DNA of 64,000 nucleotides, taken from NCBI RefSeq assembly GCF_047468865.1, contig NZ_JBLGTV010000012.1:1-64000 (forward strand), in the 5' to 3' direction. The notes under the pieces are model-generated. The model did no database searches and was not told the DNA's origin. It was given only the letters and a program-made list of their open reading frames with translations. This document shows, in pieces, positions 25,975 through 33,870 of this stretch; within the stretch, counting starts at the first letter, position 1; each line of letters starts with the position of its first letter. The stretch is from Castellaniella hirudinis_A (GTDB lineage Bacteria; Pseudomonadota; Gammaproteobacteria; Burkholderiales; Burkholderiaceae_B). A program made the position numbers and the translations under genes.

Positions 25975-27083
25975 GCATCCCGCGCGAAACCCTGCCCGGC
26001 GAGACCCGGGTCGCCGCGATCCCGGACACCGTCAAGAAACTGATTCAGGCCGGCCACCAGGTGCGCGTCGAACGCGCCGCCGGCCTGGCGGCCCGCTACC
26101 GCGACAGCGATTACGAAAGCGCCGGGGCCACCCTGGTGGACGCCGCCCAGGCGCTCGGGGCCGAACTCGTCCTGAAAGTGCGCCGCCCCGATGCCGCCGA
26201 GCTTGCCCAGATGGCCCCGCAAGGCATCTTGCTGGGCATGCTGGATCCCTTCGACCTCGATGGCCTGCGCCCGTTGGCCGAGGCGGGCCTGACCGCCTTC
26301 GCCCTGGAAGCCGCGCCGCGCACCACCCGGGCGCAAAGCCTGGACGTGCTGTCGTCCCAGTCCAATCTGGCCGGCTACAAGGCTGTGCTGCTGGCCACCC
26401 AATACTATGGCCGCATTTTCCCCATGATGATGACCGCCGCCGGCACCCTGAAAGCCGCCCGCGTGGTGGTGCTGGGAGCCGGGGTGGCGGGCCTGCAGGC
26501 GATTGCCACGGCGCGCCGCCTGGGGGCCGTGGTCGAGGCCAGCGACGTGCGCCCCGCCGCGCGCGAACAGGTCGAATCCCTGGGCGGGAAATTCATCGAC
26601 GTGCCCTACGAAACCGATGAAGAACGCGAAATCGCCCAGGGCACGGGCGGCTACGCCCGTCCCATGCCCGCCGCCTGGATGGCGCGCCAGGCCGCGCTGG
26701 TGGCCGAGCGCTGCAAGCAGGCCGACATCGTCATCACCACGGCGCTGATCCCCGGGCGTCCCGCCCCGGTGCTGATCCAGCCCGACACGGTGGACGCCAT
26801 GAAACCGGGCGCCGTCATCGTGGACATGGCGGTGGAACGCGGCGGCAACTGCCCGCTGTCGGTGGCCGGCCAGGTGGTCGACCACAACGGCGTCACCCTG
26901 GTGGGCCTGACCAATCTGCCCGCCTTGCTGGCGACGGACGCCTCCGCCCTGTACGCCCGCAACCTGCTGGATTTCCTGAAGCTCATCATCGACGCGGAGG
27001 GCCGCTACGCCCTGCCGGCAGATGACGACATCATCCAAGCCTGCCTGGTCTGCCAAGGCGGCCAGCTACTAAGGAGCGCCTGA
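25965..27083 (+). CDS. pntAA: NAD(P) transhydrogenase subunit alpha 1
   Basis: The product has 372 aa. MQIGIPRETLPGETRVAAIPDTVKKL, RAQSLDVLSSQSNLAGYKAV (the RQD-like loop region) and VVLGAGVAGLQAIATARRLGAVVEASDVR (NAD-binding Rossmann motif) define domain I. It is the NAD(H)-binding soluble subunit of the proton-pumping transhydrogenase in the three-subunit form. A GGGAG site lies before ATG 25965. Its stop overlaps the next gene (TGATG). Confidence 0.95.
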   Translation: MQIGIPRETLPGETRVAAIPDTVKKLIQAGHQVRVERAAGLAARYRDSDYESAGATLVDAAQALGAELVLKVRRPDAAELAQMAPQGILLGMLDPFDLDGLRPLAEAGLTAFALEAAPRTTRAQSLDVLSSQSNLAGYKAVLLATQYYGRIFPMMMTAAGTLKAARVVVLGAGVAGLQAIATARRLGAVVEASDVRPAAREQVESLGGKFIDVPYETDEEREIAQGTGGYARPMPAAWMARQAALVAERCKQADIVITTALIPGRPAPVLIQPDTVDAMKPGAVIVDMAVERGGNCPLSVAGQVVDHNGVTLVGLTNLPALLATDASALYARNLLDFLKLIIDAEGRYALPADDDIIQACLVCQGGQLLRSA

Positions 27084-27391
27084 TGGAAGCCGTCAACCCG
27101 ACCCTCATCAACATCATTATTTTCGTCTTGGCCGTATACGTGGGCTTCCACGTCGTCTGGAACGTCACTCCGGCCCTGCACACGCCCTTGATGGCCGTCA
27201 CCAACGCGATTTCGGCCATCGTCATCGTGGGGGCCATGCTGGCCACGGGCCTGACCGACGGCGCCCTGGCGCAAAGCATGGGCATGATCGCCGTGGCGCT
27301 GGCCGCCGTCAACGTCTTCGGCGGCTTCCTCGTCACCCAGCGCATGCTGGAAATGTTCAAGAAAAAAGAACGTAAAGGGGGCCAATCATGA
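27083..27391 (+). CDS. pntAB: NAD(P) transhydrogenase subunit alpha 2 (membrane)
   Basis: The product has 102 aa with three hydrophobic helices (about 8-27, 37-57, 65-88). FHVVWNVTPALHTPLMAVTNAISAIVIVGAM is the conserved block of the short membrane subunit. It overlaps pntAA by one base and pntB by four (ATGA), indicating tight coupling in the pnt operon. Confidence 0.96.
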   Translation: MEAVNPTLINIIIFVLAVYVGFHVVWNVTPALHTPLMAVTNAISAIVIVGAMLATGLTDGALAQSMGMIAVALAAVNVFGGFLVTQRMLEMFKKKERKGGQS

Positions 27392-28824
27392 TTTCGGCCA
27401 ACCTCGTCACGCTGCTGTATCTGGTGGCGTCCGTGTGCTTCATCCAGGCGCTCAAGGGCCTGTCGCACCCCACCACCTCGCGCCGGGGCAACGTGTTCGG
27501 CATGGTCGGCATGGTGATCGCCATCCTGACCACCGCCGCGCTGATCATCGGCCTGGCCCGCGACGGCACCGCCGGCCTGGGCCTGGGCCGGGTGATCCTG
27601 GGCCTGCTGATCGGCGGCAGCATCGGCACCCTGCTGGCGCGCAAGGTCGAAATGACCAAAATGCCGGAACTGATCGCCTTCATGCACAGCATGATCGGCC
27701 TGGCCGCCGTGGCGATTGCCGTGGGCGTCGTGGCCGAACCCCACGCCTTCGGCATCGCCGCGGCGGGTGCGCCCATCCCCACCGGCAACCGGTTGGAACT
27801 GTTCATCGGCACGTTCGTGGGCGCAATCACGTTCTCCGGTTCGGTCATCGCCTTCGGCAAGCTGTCCGGCAAATACAAGTTCCGCCTGTTCCAGGGCGCG
27901 CCCGTCGTGTTTCCGGGCCAGCATCCGCTCAACCTGATCCTGGCGCTGGTCATGCTGGGCTGCGGCTTCTGGTTCATGGCCACGCAGTCATGGCTGCCGT
28001 TCGTGCTGATGACGGCCATCGCCTTCGTCCTGGGGGTGCTCATCATCATCCCCATCGGCGGAGCCGACATGCCGGTGGTCATCTCCATGCTGAACAGCTA
28101 TTCGGGCTGGGCGGCGGCGGGCATCGGGTTTTCGCTGAACAACCCCATGCTGATCATCGCCGGGTCGCTGGTGGGCTCGTCCGGGGCGATCCTGTCCTAC
28201 ATCATGTGCAAAGCCATGAACCGCTCGTTCTTCAACGTGATCCTGGGCGGCTTCGGGGCCGAGGCCAGCGCGGGCGCCACCGCCGACGCGGGCCAGCGCA
28301 ACGTCAAGTCCGGCAGCCCGGACGACGCGGCCTTCCTCATGAGCAACGCCGACACCGTGACCATCGTGCCGGGCTACGGCCTGGCCGTGGCGCGCGCCCA
28401 GCACGCCCTGAAAGAACTGGCCGCGAAGCTGTCGGACGCCGGGGTCACGGTGAAATACGCCATCCACCCGGTGGCCGGGCGCATGCCGGGCCACATGAAC
28501 GTGCTGCTGGCCGAAGCCGAAGTCCCCTACGACCAGGTCTTCGAGATGGAGGACATCAACAACGAGTTCGCCCAGACCGACGTGGTTCTGGTGCTGGGGG
28601 CCAACGACGTGGTCAACCCCGCCGCCAAGAACGACCCGGGCTCGCCCATCGCCGGGATGCCCATCCTGGAGGCCTACAAAGCGCGCACCGTCATCGTCAA
28701 CAAACGGTCGATGGCGGCCGGCTACGCCGGGCTGGACAACGAACTGTTCTACATGGACAAGACCATGATGGTGTTCGGCGACGCCAAGAAAGTGCTGGAA
28801 GACATGCTGAAGGCGCTGGAATAA
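27388..28824 (+). CDS. pntB: NAD(P) transhydrogenase subunit beta
   Basis: The product has 478 aa. Eight to nine N-terminal membrane helices (to about residue 270) precede the NADP-binding domain III, with VTIVPGYGLAVARAQHAL, AIHPVAGRMPGHMNVLLAEA, VLGANDVVNPAAKNDPGSPIAGMPILE and VNKRSMAAGYAGLDNELFY. It couples proton re-entry to hydride transfer from NADH to NADP, supplying NADPH. It is the last gene of the operon. Confidence 0.97.
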   Translation: MISANLVTLLYLVASVCFIQALKGLSHPTTSRRGNVFGMVGMVIAILTTAALIIGLARDGTAGLGLGRVILGLLIGGSIGTLLARKVEMTKMPELIAFMHSMIGLAAVAIAVGVVAEPHAFGIAAAGAPIPTGNRLELFIGTFVGAITFSGSVIAFGKLSGKYKFRLFQGAPVVFPGQHPLNLILALVMLGCGFWFMATQSWLPFVLMTAIAFVLGVLIIIPIGGADMPVVISMLNSYSGWAAAGIGFSLNNPMLIIAGSLVGSSGAILSYIMCKAMNRSFFNVILGGFGAEASAGATADAGQRNVKSGSPDDAAFLMSNADTVTIVPGYGLAVARAQHALKELAAKLSDAGVTVKYAIHPVAGRMPGHMNVLLAEAEVPYDQVFEMEDINNEFAQTDVVLVLGANDVVNPAAKNDPGSPIAGMPILEAYKARTVIVNKRSMAAGYAGLDNELFYMDKTMMVFGDAKKVLEDMLKALE

Positions 28825-28830
28825 GCGCAG

Positions 28831-28857
28831 CGGCCCTCCCCGCCCGGGGAGGGGCCG
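28831..28857 (+). terminator. hairpin after pntB
   Basis: A GC-only stem of about 11 bp (CGGCCCTCCCC with GGGGAGGGGCCG, one bulged G) and a short loop, 7 bases after the pntB stop. There is only a poor T tract, so it is likely but not strong. Confidence 0.55.
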
Positions 28858-28863
28858 TTCTGG

Positions 28864-28925
28864 ATTGACATCCTCCCCCAAAGGAATGGGATTCCTGCGG
28901 GGCTCACAGCGGCGCAGGACTTCAG
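28864..28925. mobile_element. IS200/IS605-like element end (solo remnant)
   Basis: TTGACATCCTCCCC followed by a GGGATTCCTGCGGGGCTCAC-type stretch closely resembles the 3' ends that follow tnpB in IS605/IS1341-group elements. A small perfect hairpin AGGAAT-GGG-ATTCCT lies at 28882-28896. No tnpA or tnpB coding sequence is present on either side, so this is a solo end or relic. The identification is from pattern memory and not confirmed by alignment. Confidence 0.5.
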
Positions 28926-28953
28926 CCGCGCCCACAAAAGGTCGGAAGATATT

Positions 28954-28988
28954 TTGTGTATTCTTGTGTAATGTGTATAATTACACAC
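28954..28988 (+). promoter_or_regulatory. hicAB promoter and operator-like palindrome
   Basis: TTGTGT (28954-28959), 16 bases, TATAAT (28976-28981) make a promoter. It is interleaved with the inverted repeat TGTGTAAT (28965-28972), 7 bases, ATTACACA (28980-28987). HicB proteins with a C-terminal RHH domain usually autorepress through such a site. Transcription would begin close to the hicA ATG at 28989. Confidence 0.7.
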
Positions 28989-29171
28989 ATGGACAGCGCA
29001 GACCTGATCAAACAACTGAAAGCCGACGGCTGGTATTTAGTGCATACCGTTGGGTCACACCATCAGTTCAAGCATCCAACCAAGCCCGGCAAGGTCACAG
29101 TGCCACACCCTAAAAAGGATCTGCCACTACCAACACAACGCAGTATCCTCAAACAAGCCGGCCTGCGGTAA
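28989..29171 (+). CDS. hicA: HicA-type mRNA interferase toxin
   Basis: The product has 60 aa, the normal HicA size. ADGWYLVHTVGSHHQFKHPTKPGKVTVPHP carries the dsRBD-like fold and catalytic His (GSHHQF), with the KDLPLPTQRSILKQAGL C-terminal helix. It cleaves mRNA when unneutralised. ATG 28989 lies where transcription should start, so the mRNA may be leaderless; ATG 28971 is an in-frame alternative but lies inside the -10/operator. hicB follows at 20 bases. Confidence 0.93.
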   Translation: MDSADLIKQLKADGWYLVHTVGSHHQFKHPTKPGKVTVPHPKKDLPLPTQRSILKQAGLR

Positions 29172-29191
29172 ACCGGCCTGGAGAACACCAA

Positions 29192-29581
29192 ATGCTCTAC
29201 CCCATCCATGTACACAAGGATCGCGACAGCGCCTATGGCGCATCCTTTCCAGACTTCCCCGGATGCTTTGCCGGGGCTGACGATCTACAGGGCTTGCCTC
29301 GCGCTGCCCAGGAGGCCGTCGAAGCACACTTCTATGGCGATACCGAAGCGATCCCCGCCCCCAGCGCACCCGAGGCATGGGAAGGACGCGAAGACTTCGC
29401 GGGCGGCTTCTGGATGATGGTCGATATTGATTTATCCAAGGTCAACGCCAAGGCTGTACGGCTGAATATCAGTCTGCCGGAAAATCTAGTGCATCGCATC
29501 GACGCGGTGGCCAAGGCTCAACGCCTGTCGCGCTCCGCATTCCTGGCAAAAGCGGCAGAACGGGAAATGGCGGAGGCCTGA
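29192..29581 (+). CDS. hicB: HicB-type antitoxin
   Basis: The product has 129 aa. The N-terminal HicB fold (MLYPIHVHKDRDSAYGASFPDFPGCFAGADDL, with HFYGD) is followed by a C-terminal ribbon-helix-helix (VRLNISLPENLVHRIDAVAKAQRLSRSAFLAKAAERE, about 90-127). It neutralises HicA and probably represses the operon through the palindrome at 28965-28987. It is followed by a terminator-like hairpin. Confidence 0.93.
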   Translation: MLYPIHVHKDRDSAYGASFPDFPGCFAGADDLQGLPRAAQEAVEAHFYGDTEAIPAPSAPEAWEGREDFAGGFWMMVDIDLSKVNAKAVRLNISLPENLVHRIDAVAKAQRLSRSAFLAKAAEREMAEA

Positions 29582-29584
29582 TCC

Positions 29585-29606
29585 ACAGCCCGCGCTTGCG
29601 GGCTGT
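29585..29606 (+). terminator. hicAB terminator hairpin
   Basis: A 9-bp stem ACAGCCCGC (29585-29593) with GCGGGCTGT (29598-29606), loop GCTT, then TATCGTTT. It starts three bases after the hicB stop. Confidence 0.7.
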
Positions 29607-29653
29607 TATCGTTTAGAATCAACACTGGCGCCACTATTACCCCTAACCCGACC

Positions 29654-30394
29654 ATGGCCTTCCAGGACGACGATCCTTTCGCGGTATCGCAAAAATTTGA
29701 AATCCAGAGCCTGTTGCAAGGCCTGCTGGAAAAACGCGTGCTGGTGCGCCTGGACGTCCCCGGCCATGCCGTGTCCGTCATCTCCACCGTCCTGGAACTC
29801 GACCCTAAAAAAGGCCTGGTCATCCTGGACAACGCATCGGAAGACACCATCAACCAGCAACTGCTGCAGGCGCCGTCCGCGCGCCTGCAGGGCCTGCTGG
29901 ATCGCGTCATGATCGAATTCCACGGCCCCATGCAACCCGCCAGACAGGGGGGCAAGCCCGCCCTGGCCATGCCCTGGCCCACAGCCGTGCGGCGCATCCA
30001 GCGGCGCGAATTCTTCCGCATGGACGTCCCCGCCACCCACCCCGCCACCTGCGTCCTCTACAGCAAAGGCCTGCCCGACGGCCAGGCCAGCTTCCAGCTG
30101 GCCAACATCAGCGCGGGCGGCCTGCAACTGATCGACCGCACCAACCAGCTGGCCAGCCAGCCCATCGGCACCTTTTTCGACAACTGCACCCTGAACCTGC
30201 CCGACGTCGGCACCCTGACGGTCAACCTGCGCCTGCTGCGCCAAGACCAGCTCATCCAGGAAAACGGCCGCCCGCCGCTGCAGCTGGTGGCGTGCCGCTT
30301 CTTCAATCTGGCGTCCAACCGCCAGATCACCGTGCAGCAATACGTGGGCATCCTGGAACGCGCGGTGCTGGCCCGCCGCTGGGGCGCCGACTGA
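29654..30394 (+). CDS. ycgR: YcgR-like flagellar brake protein with PilZ domain
   Basis: The product has 246 aa. The N-terminal YcgR (PilZN) domain is at about 10-105, and the C-terminal PilZ domain begins with the c-di-GMP motif RRIQRREFFRMDVP (RxxxR) and NISAGGLQL (D/NxSxxG). On binding cyclic di-GMP such proteins slow the flagellar motor. No flagellar genes are in the window. The diguanylate cyclase at 12639 is a possible but unproven signal source. Confidence 0.92.
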   Translation: MAFQDDDPFAVSQKFEIQSLLQGLLEKRVLVRLDVPGHAVSVISTVLELDPKKGLVILDNASEDTINQQLLQAPSARLQGLLDRVMIEFHGPMQPARQGGKPALAMPWPTAVRRIQRREFFRMDVPATHPATCVLYSKGLPDGQASFQLANISAGGLQLIDRTNQLASQPIGTFFDNCTLNLPDVGTLTVNLRLLRQDQLIQENGRPPLQLVACRFFNLASNRQITVQQYVGILERAVLARRWGAD

Positions 30395-30466
30395 TATATT
30401 AATTGCATATTTACAGGCGCTGTGCCACCATGAGGGGAACGCATTCCTCTGCTCCGAAGGATCCCC

Positions 30467-31714
30467 ATGGACGCGACCTCCTGCGATATTGCCATCATCG
30501 GCGGCGGCATCATCGGCGCCAGCTGCGCCCTGGCCTTGAGCGATCTGGGCCGGGACGTCCGGCTGATCGAACCCCAGGATCTGGCCTGCGGGGCCAGCAA
30601 GGGCAATGCCGGCGGGCTGGCCTTTGCCGACATCCTGCCGCTGGCCTCGCCCCACATCATCCGCCAGGCGTTTCGCTGGCTGTTCGACCCGCTGGGGCCC
30701 CTGAGCCTGCCGCCCGCCTACCTGCCCCGCATGGCCCCCTGGCTGCTGCACATGTGGCGCGCCAGCTGGCGCGACCGTTATGCCGCCAACATCCGCGCCC
30801 AGGCCGCCTTGATGGCCCTGGCCCAGGACGAGATGATGGCCATGCTGGATCAGGCCGGGCTGCGGCACCACCTGCACACCCAGGGGGTGCTCGAAGTCTA
30901 TGAAGGCGCGGCGCGGTTTCAAGCGGCCCAGCCGCACCTGGAATGGCGCACCCGCTACGGCATCGACTGGCAGGTCCTGGAGGGGGCCGCGCTGGCCAGT
31001 TGCCAGCCGGGCCTGGCGCCGCGCTTCACGCACGGGGTCTATATCCCCGGCTGGCGCAATGTGGCCGACCCGCAGGCGCTGGGCCAGGCCATCGGGCAGG
31101 CGGCGCTGGATCGCGGCGTGCGGCACCAGCGCCAGGCGGTGCGCTGGCTGCAGCCCTGCGGCAATGGGGCGCGGCTGATCCTGGAAGACGGCAGCCAGCT
31201 GCGGGCCGCCCAGGTGGTGCTGGCGGCGGGGGCGCGGTCGCATCTGCTGGCGCGCGGCCTGGGGGATCGCATCCCGCTGGAAACCGAGCGCGGATACAAC
31301 ACAACGCTGGCCCCGGATGCGCTGGATCTGCGCCAGCAAGTGACGTTCGGCGACCACGGGTTCGTGATCTCGCCGTTGGCGTGCGGGGTGCGCGTGGGCG
31401 GGGCGGTAGAGCTGGCCGGCCTGGATCGCGCACCCGATTACCGGCGCGCCCAGGTCATGTTGGACAAGGCGAAGACGTTTTTCCCGGGCTTGAAGACAGA
31501 AGGCGGGACACAGTGGATGGGCTTCCGGCCCAGTCTGCCGGATTCCCTGCCGATGATCGGGCGGTCGCCCCGGCATACGGCCGTGGTGTATGCGTTCGGA
31601 CACGGGCACCTGGGGCTGACGCAATGCGCGGCAACGGCGCGGCTGGTGCGGGATCTGGTGACAGGGCAGGCAGCGGCGATTGATTTGACGCCTTACCGGG
31701 CCAACCGGTTTTGA
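30467..31714 (+). CDS. FAD-dependent D-amino acid (hydroxyproline) dehydrogenase, DadA-like
   Basis: The product has 415 aa. The Rossmann motif DIAIIGGGIIGASCALALSDLGRDVRLIE opens the protein, and MGFRPSLPDSLPMIGRSP and FGHGHLGLTQCAATARLV are DadA-family blocks near the C terminus. Next to a hydroxyproline epimerase, the likely reaction is oxidation of cis-4-hydroxy-D-proline to 1-pyrroline-4-hydroxy-2-carboxylate (inference from context). It is the first gene of the rightward arm of the hydroxyproline locus, preceded by an AT-rich promoter at about 30391-30415. Confidence 0.88.
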   Translation: MDATSCDIAIIGGGIIGASCALALSDLGRDVRLIEPQDLACGASKGNAGGLAFADILPLASPHIIRQAFRWLFDPLGPLSLPPAYLPRMAPWLLHMWRASWRDRYAANIRAQAALMALAQDEMMAMLDQAGLRHHLHTQGVLEVYEGAARFQAAQPHLEWRTRYGIDWQVLEGAALASCQPGLAPRFTHGVYIPGWRNVADPQALGQAIGQAALDRGVRHQRQAVRWLQPCGNGARLILEDGSQLRAAQVVLAAGARSHLLARGLGDRIPLETERGYNTTLAPDALDLRQQVTFGDHGFVISPLACGVRVGGAVELAGLDRAPDYRRAQVMLDKAKTFFPGLKTEGGTQWMGFRPSLPDSLPMIGRSPRHTAVVYAFGHGHLGLTQCAATARLVRDLVTGQAAAIDLTPYRANRF

Positions 31715-31801
31715 TTTCGAGGCGGACGGCAGCGGCCGCTTCGATGCTGGAATGAAGCAATGGATGGGGCGTGGCGGATACCGCGCCGGAGATAGACAGG
31801 C

Positions 31802-32746
31802 ATGACGACAAAACGTATTTCGATATTGGACTCGCACACGGGCGGAGAACCGACCCGGCTGGTGCTGGATGGATTTCCCGACCTGGGGACGGGGGACATG
31901 GCGGCGCGGAGGCAGCGGCTGGCGCAAGCGCACGATGCCTGGCGGCGAACGGTGATTCTGGAGCCGCGCGGACATTCAGTGATCGTGGGCGCCCTGCTGT
32001 GCCCGCCGCAAGACCCAAACGCGGCGGCCGGGGTGATTTTTTTCAACAACACGGGCTATCTGGGCATGTGCGGGCACGGCACCATCGGGCTGGTGGCATC
32101 GCTGGCGTACCTGGGCCGCATCCAGCCGGGCGTGCACCGGATCGAAACCCCGGTGGGGCCTGTTGACGCCACCTTGCACGAGGACGGCAGCGTGAGCGTG
32201 CGCAATGTGCCGGCGTACCGTTTCCGGCAAGCGGTGCGGGTGTCCGTGCCCGGCGTGGGCGCGGTCACCGGGGACATCGCCTGGGGGGGCAACTGGTTTT
32301 TCCTGGTGGATGCGCCGCAATGGGTACGGCCGGGGGCGGACACGCAAGCGCTGACGGAAATCACCTGGGCCATCGGCCAGGCCTTGCAAGATCAGGGCAT
32401 CCACGGGCGCGATGGCGCGCTGATCGACCATATCGAGCTGTTCGGGCCGGATGCGCAGGCGGACAGCCGCAATTTCGTGCTGTGCCCGGGCAAGGCCTAC
32501 GACCGATCCCCCTGCGGGACGGGCACCAGCGCAAAAATCGCCTGTCTGGCGGCGGACGGCAAGCTGCGGCCCGGCGAGACCTGGCGGCAGGCCAGCATCA
32601 TCGGCAGCCGGTTTCAGGCCAGTTACCAGCCGGGGGATGCGCCCGGCACGGTGATCCCGACGATCCGGGGGTCTGCCCACATCAGCGGGGAAACCACACT
32701 GATCCTGCAGGCGGACGATCCCTTCCTGTGGGGGATTCCCGAATGA
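31802..32746 (+). CDS. 4-hydroxyproline 2-epimerase (proline racemase family)
   Basis: The product has 314 aa. Both catalytic cysteines are present: C90 in MCGHGTIG and C238 in SPCGTGTSAK. Two Cys indicate an epimerase or racemase rather than the Ser/Thr dehydratase subgroup. It converts trans-4-hydroxy-L-proline to cis-4-hydroxy-D-proline (known family role; substrate inferred from the neighbouring oxidase, deaminase and dehydrogenase). Its stop overlaps the regulator start (ATGA). Confidence 0.92.
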   Translation: MTTKRISILDSHTGGEPTRLVLDGFPDLGTGDMAARRQRLAQAHDAWRRTVILEPRGHSVIVGALLCPPQDPNAAAGVIFFNNTGYLGMCGHGTIGLVASLAYLGRIQPGVHRIETPVGPVDATLHEDGSVSVRNVPAYRFRQAVRVSVPGVGAVTGDIAWGGNWFFLVDAPQWVRPGADTQALTEITWAIGQALQDQGIHGRDGALIDHIELFGPDAQADSRNFVLCPGKAYDRSPCGTGTSAKIACLAADGKLRPGETWRQASIIGSRFQASYQPGDAPGTVIPTIRGSAHISGETTLILQADDPFLWGIPE

Positions 32747-33393
32747 CGACGATGCCGACCAAGCAAAGGGCGACGGAGGCGGCTTATGATGCCATCGAGC
32801 AGCTGATTGCGACGCTGCGGCTGGAACCCAACCAGCCCATCGTGGAAAATGACCTGATCCAGTTGACGGGGCTGGGGCGCACGCCGATCCGCGAGGCCCT
32901 GATGCGGCTGGTGGCCAGCGGGCTGATCGAGCAGCAGCCGCGCCGGGGTCTGCGGGTGAGTGAAATCCGCATCGCCGAGCATTTGATCCTGATTGATACG
33001 CGACGCGTGTTGGAGCGCCTGATTGCGACGTCGTCGGCGCGACGGGCGACGCCGGATCAGCGGGCGCGGCTATTGCAGTGCGGGCACGATATGGTCAATG
33101 CCGCGCAGCGGGGGGATTTGGCGGCGTATATGCAGGCGGATCAGGCGCTGGACCGGATCAATCATGAAGCCTGCCGGAATCCGTATGCGGTGCAGGCGAT
33201 TGTGCCCATGATTATCCAGTGCCGGCGGTTCTGGTATGCGTACCGGCACGAAGGGGATCTGGAGCGCGGGGCGCGCAGCCACCTGATGGAGGTGCAGGGG
33301 ATTCATGCCAATGACGCGGATCAGGCGGTGGCGGGGGCGGATGCCCTGATGGATTATCTGGTGGAGTTTACGCGGGCGGTGATTGAGGCTTGA
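32743..33393 (+). CDS. GntR-family regulator (FCD subfamily)
   Basis: The product has 216 aa. The winged helix at about 10-75 includes LTGLGRTPIREALMRLVASGLIEQQPRRGLRV, and the C-terminal FCD helical domain carries ligand/metal-site residues (Asp/His in ADQALDRINHEA, and SHLMEV). By position it is the likely regulator of the hydroxyproline locus. It overlaps the epimerase by four bases. The shared ATATTTACA upstream of both arms may be part of its operator. Confidence 0.88.
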   Translation: MTTMPTKQRATEAAYDAIEQLIATLRLEPNQPIVENDLIQLTGLGRTPIREALMRLVASGLIEQQPRRGLRVSEIRIAEHLILIDTRRVLERLIATSSARRATPDQRARLLQCGHDMVNAAQRGDLAAYMQADQALDRINHEACRNPYAVQAIVPMIIQCRRFWYAYRHEGDLERGARSHLMEVQGIHANDADQAVAGADALMDYLVEFTRAVIEA

Positions 33394-33400
33394 TGGTGGG

Positions 33401-33440
33401 GGCCTGGGGGCCTCTGGGGGCCTGAGAGCTTGGGAGCTCA
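33401..33440 (+). repeat. G-rich short repeats
   Basis: GGGGGCCT or its near form occurs three times in a row, followed by AGCTTGGGAGCT. Runs of five G could form a quadruplex. This begins the 477-base gene-free stretch between the convergent gntR and aldehyde dehydrogenase genes. Confidence 0.5.
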
Positions 33441-33451
33441 TCGGGGAGTGA

Positions 33452-33532
33452 GGGATGACGGGGGGACAGGTCACGATTTGGCGGCTGCGCCGGGGATGGG
33501 GGAGTGGGTTCCAACAGTCCCCCCGTCATCCC
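33452..33532. repeat. 16-bp perfect inverted repeat with 49-base loop
   Basis: GGGATGACGGGGGGAC (33452-33467) and its exact reverse complement GTCCCCCCGTCATCCC (33517-33532). It could form a strong stem for transcripts from either convergent gene. Confidence 0.8.
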
Positions 33533-33547
33533 CCACACCCCGATTGA

Positions 33548-33823
33548 CGACAAGAGGAACAGTGCTGGATTCAGCCGGGTGCGCTTGGCGAGGCGATAAG
33601 AATGGTGAATCGCCAGCCGGCCAGGAACGCCTGGAGAAACGATAAGTGTGGCGACACGCCAGCCGCTCGGGAACGCCCGAAGGAGCGACAAGCGTGGCGA
33701 TGCGCCGGCCGTCCGGGAATACCCGAAGGAGCGATAAGCGTAGCGACACGCCCTCCCCGGGCACACGGCCCGAGGAACGGCAAAAATAGCGGCGCGCCAC
33801 GCGATGGGGCGCGCCCGGGCGGG
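33548..33823 (+). repeat. 46-bp tandem hairpin repeat array
   Basis: Units begin at 33548, 33593, 33640, 33686, 33732 and a degenerate one at 33778 (spacing 45, 47, 46, 46, 46). Each starts CGAYAAG or similar and carries a small stem-loop near its 3' end whose stems differ but stay complementary between units: CCGGG-TGCG-CTTGG (with G-U), CCAGG-AACG-CCTGG, TCGGG-AACG-CCCGA, CGGG-AATA-CCCG, CGGGC-ACACG-GCCCG. The last unit runs into GGCGCGCC (33791-33798) paired with GGCGCGCC (33808-33815). The period is not a multiple of three and no credible protein is encoded. Confidence 0.8.
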
Positions 33824-33870
33824 GGGAAACGGCGGACGAGGCGATGTTTCATCCGCCGGGGGACTGCGGC

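Noticed and set aside
33548..33823. CRISPR array
   Set aside because: There are no unique spacers between constant repeats, units are contiguous and diverged, and no cas genes are in the window.
33368..33852. Minus-strand ORFs through the 46-bp repeats with repetitive protein sequence
   Set aside because: The 46-base period rotates the frame each unit, so no single repeat protein exists; hairpin covariation explains the pattern better.
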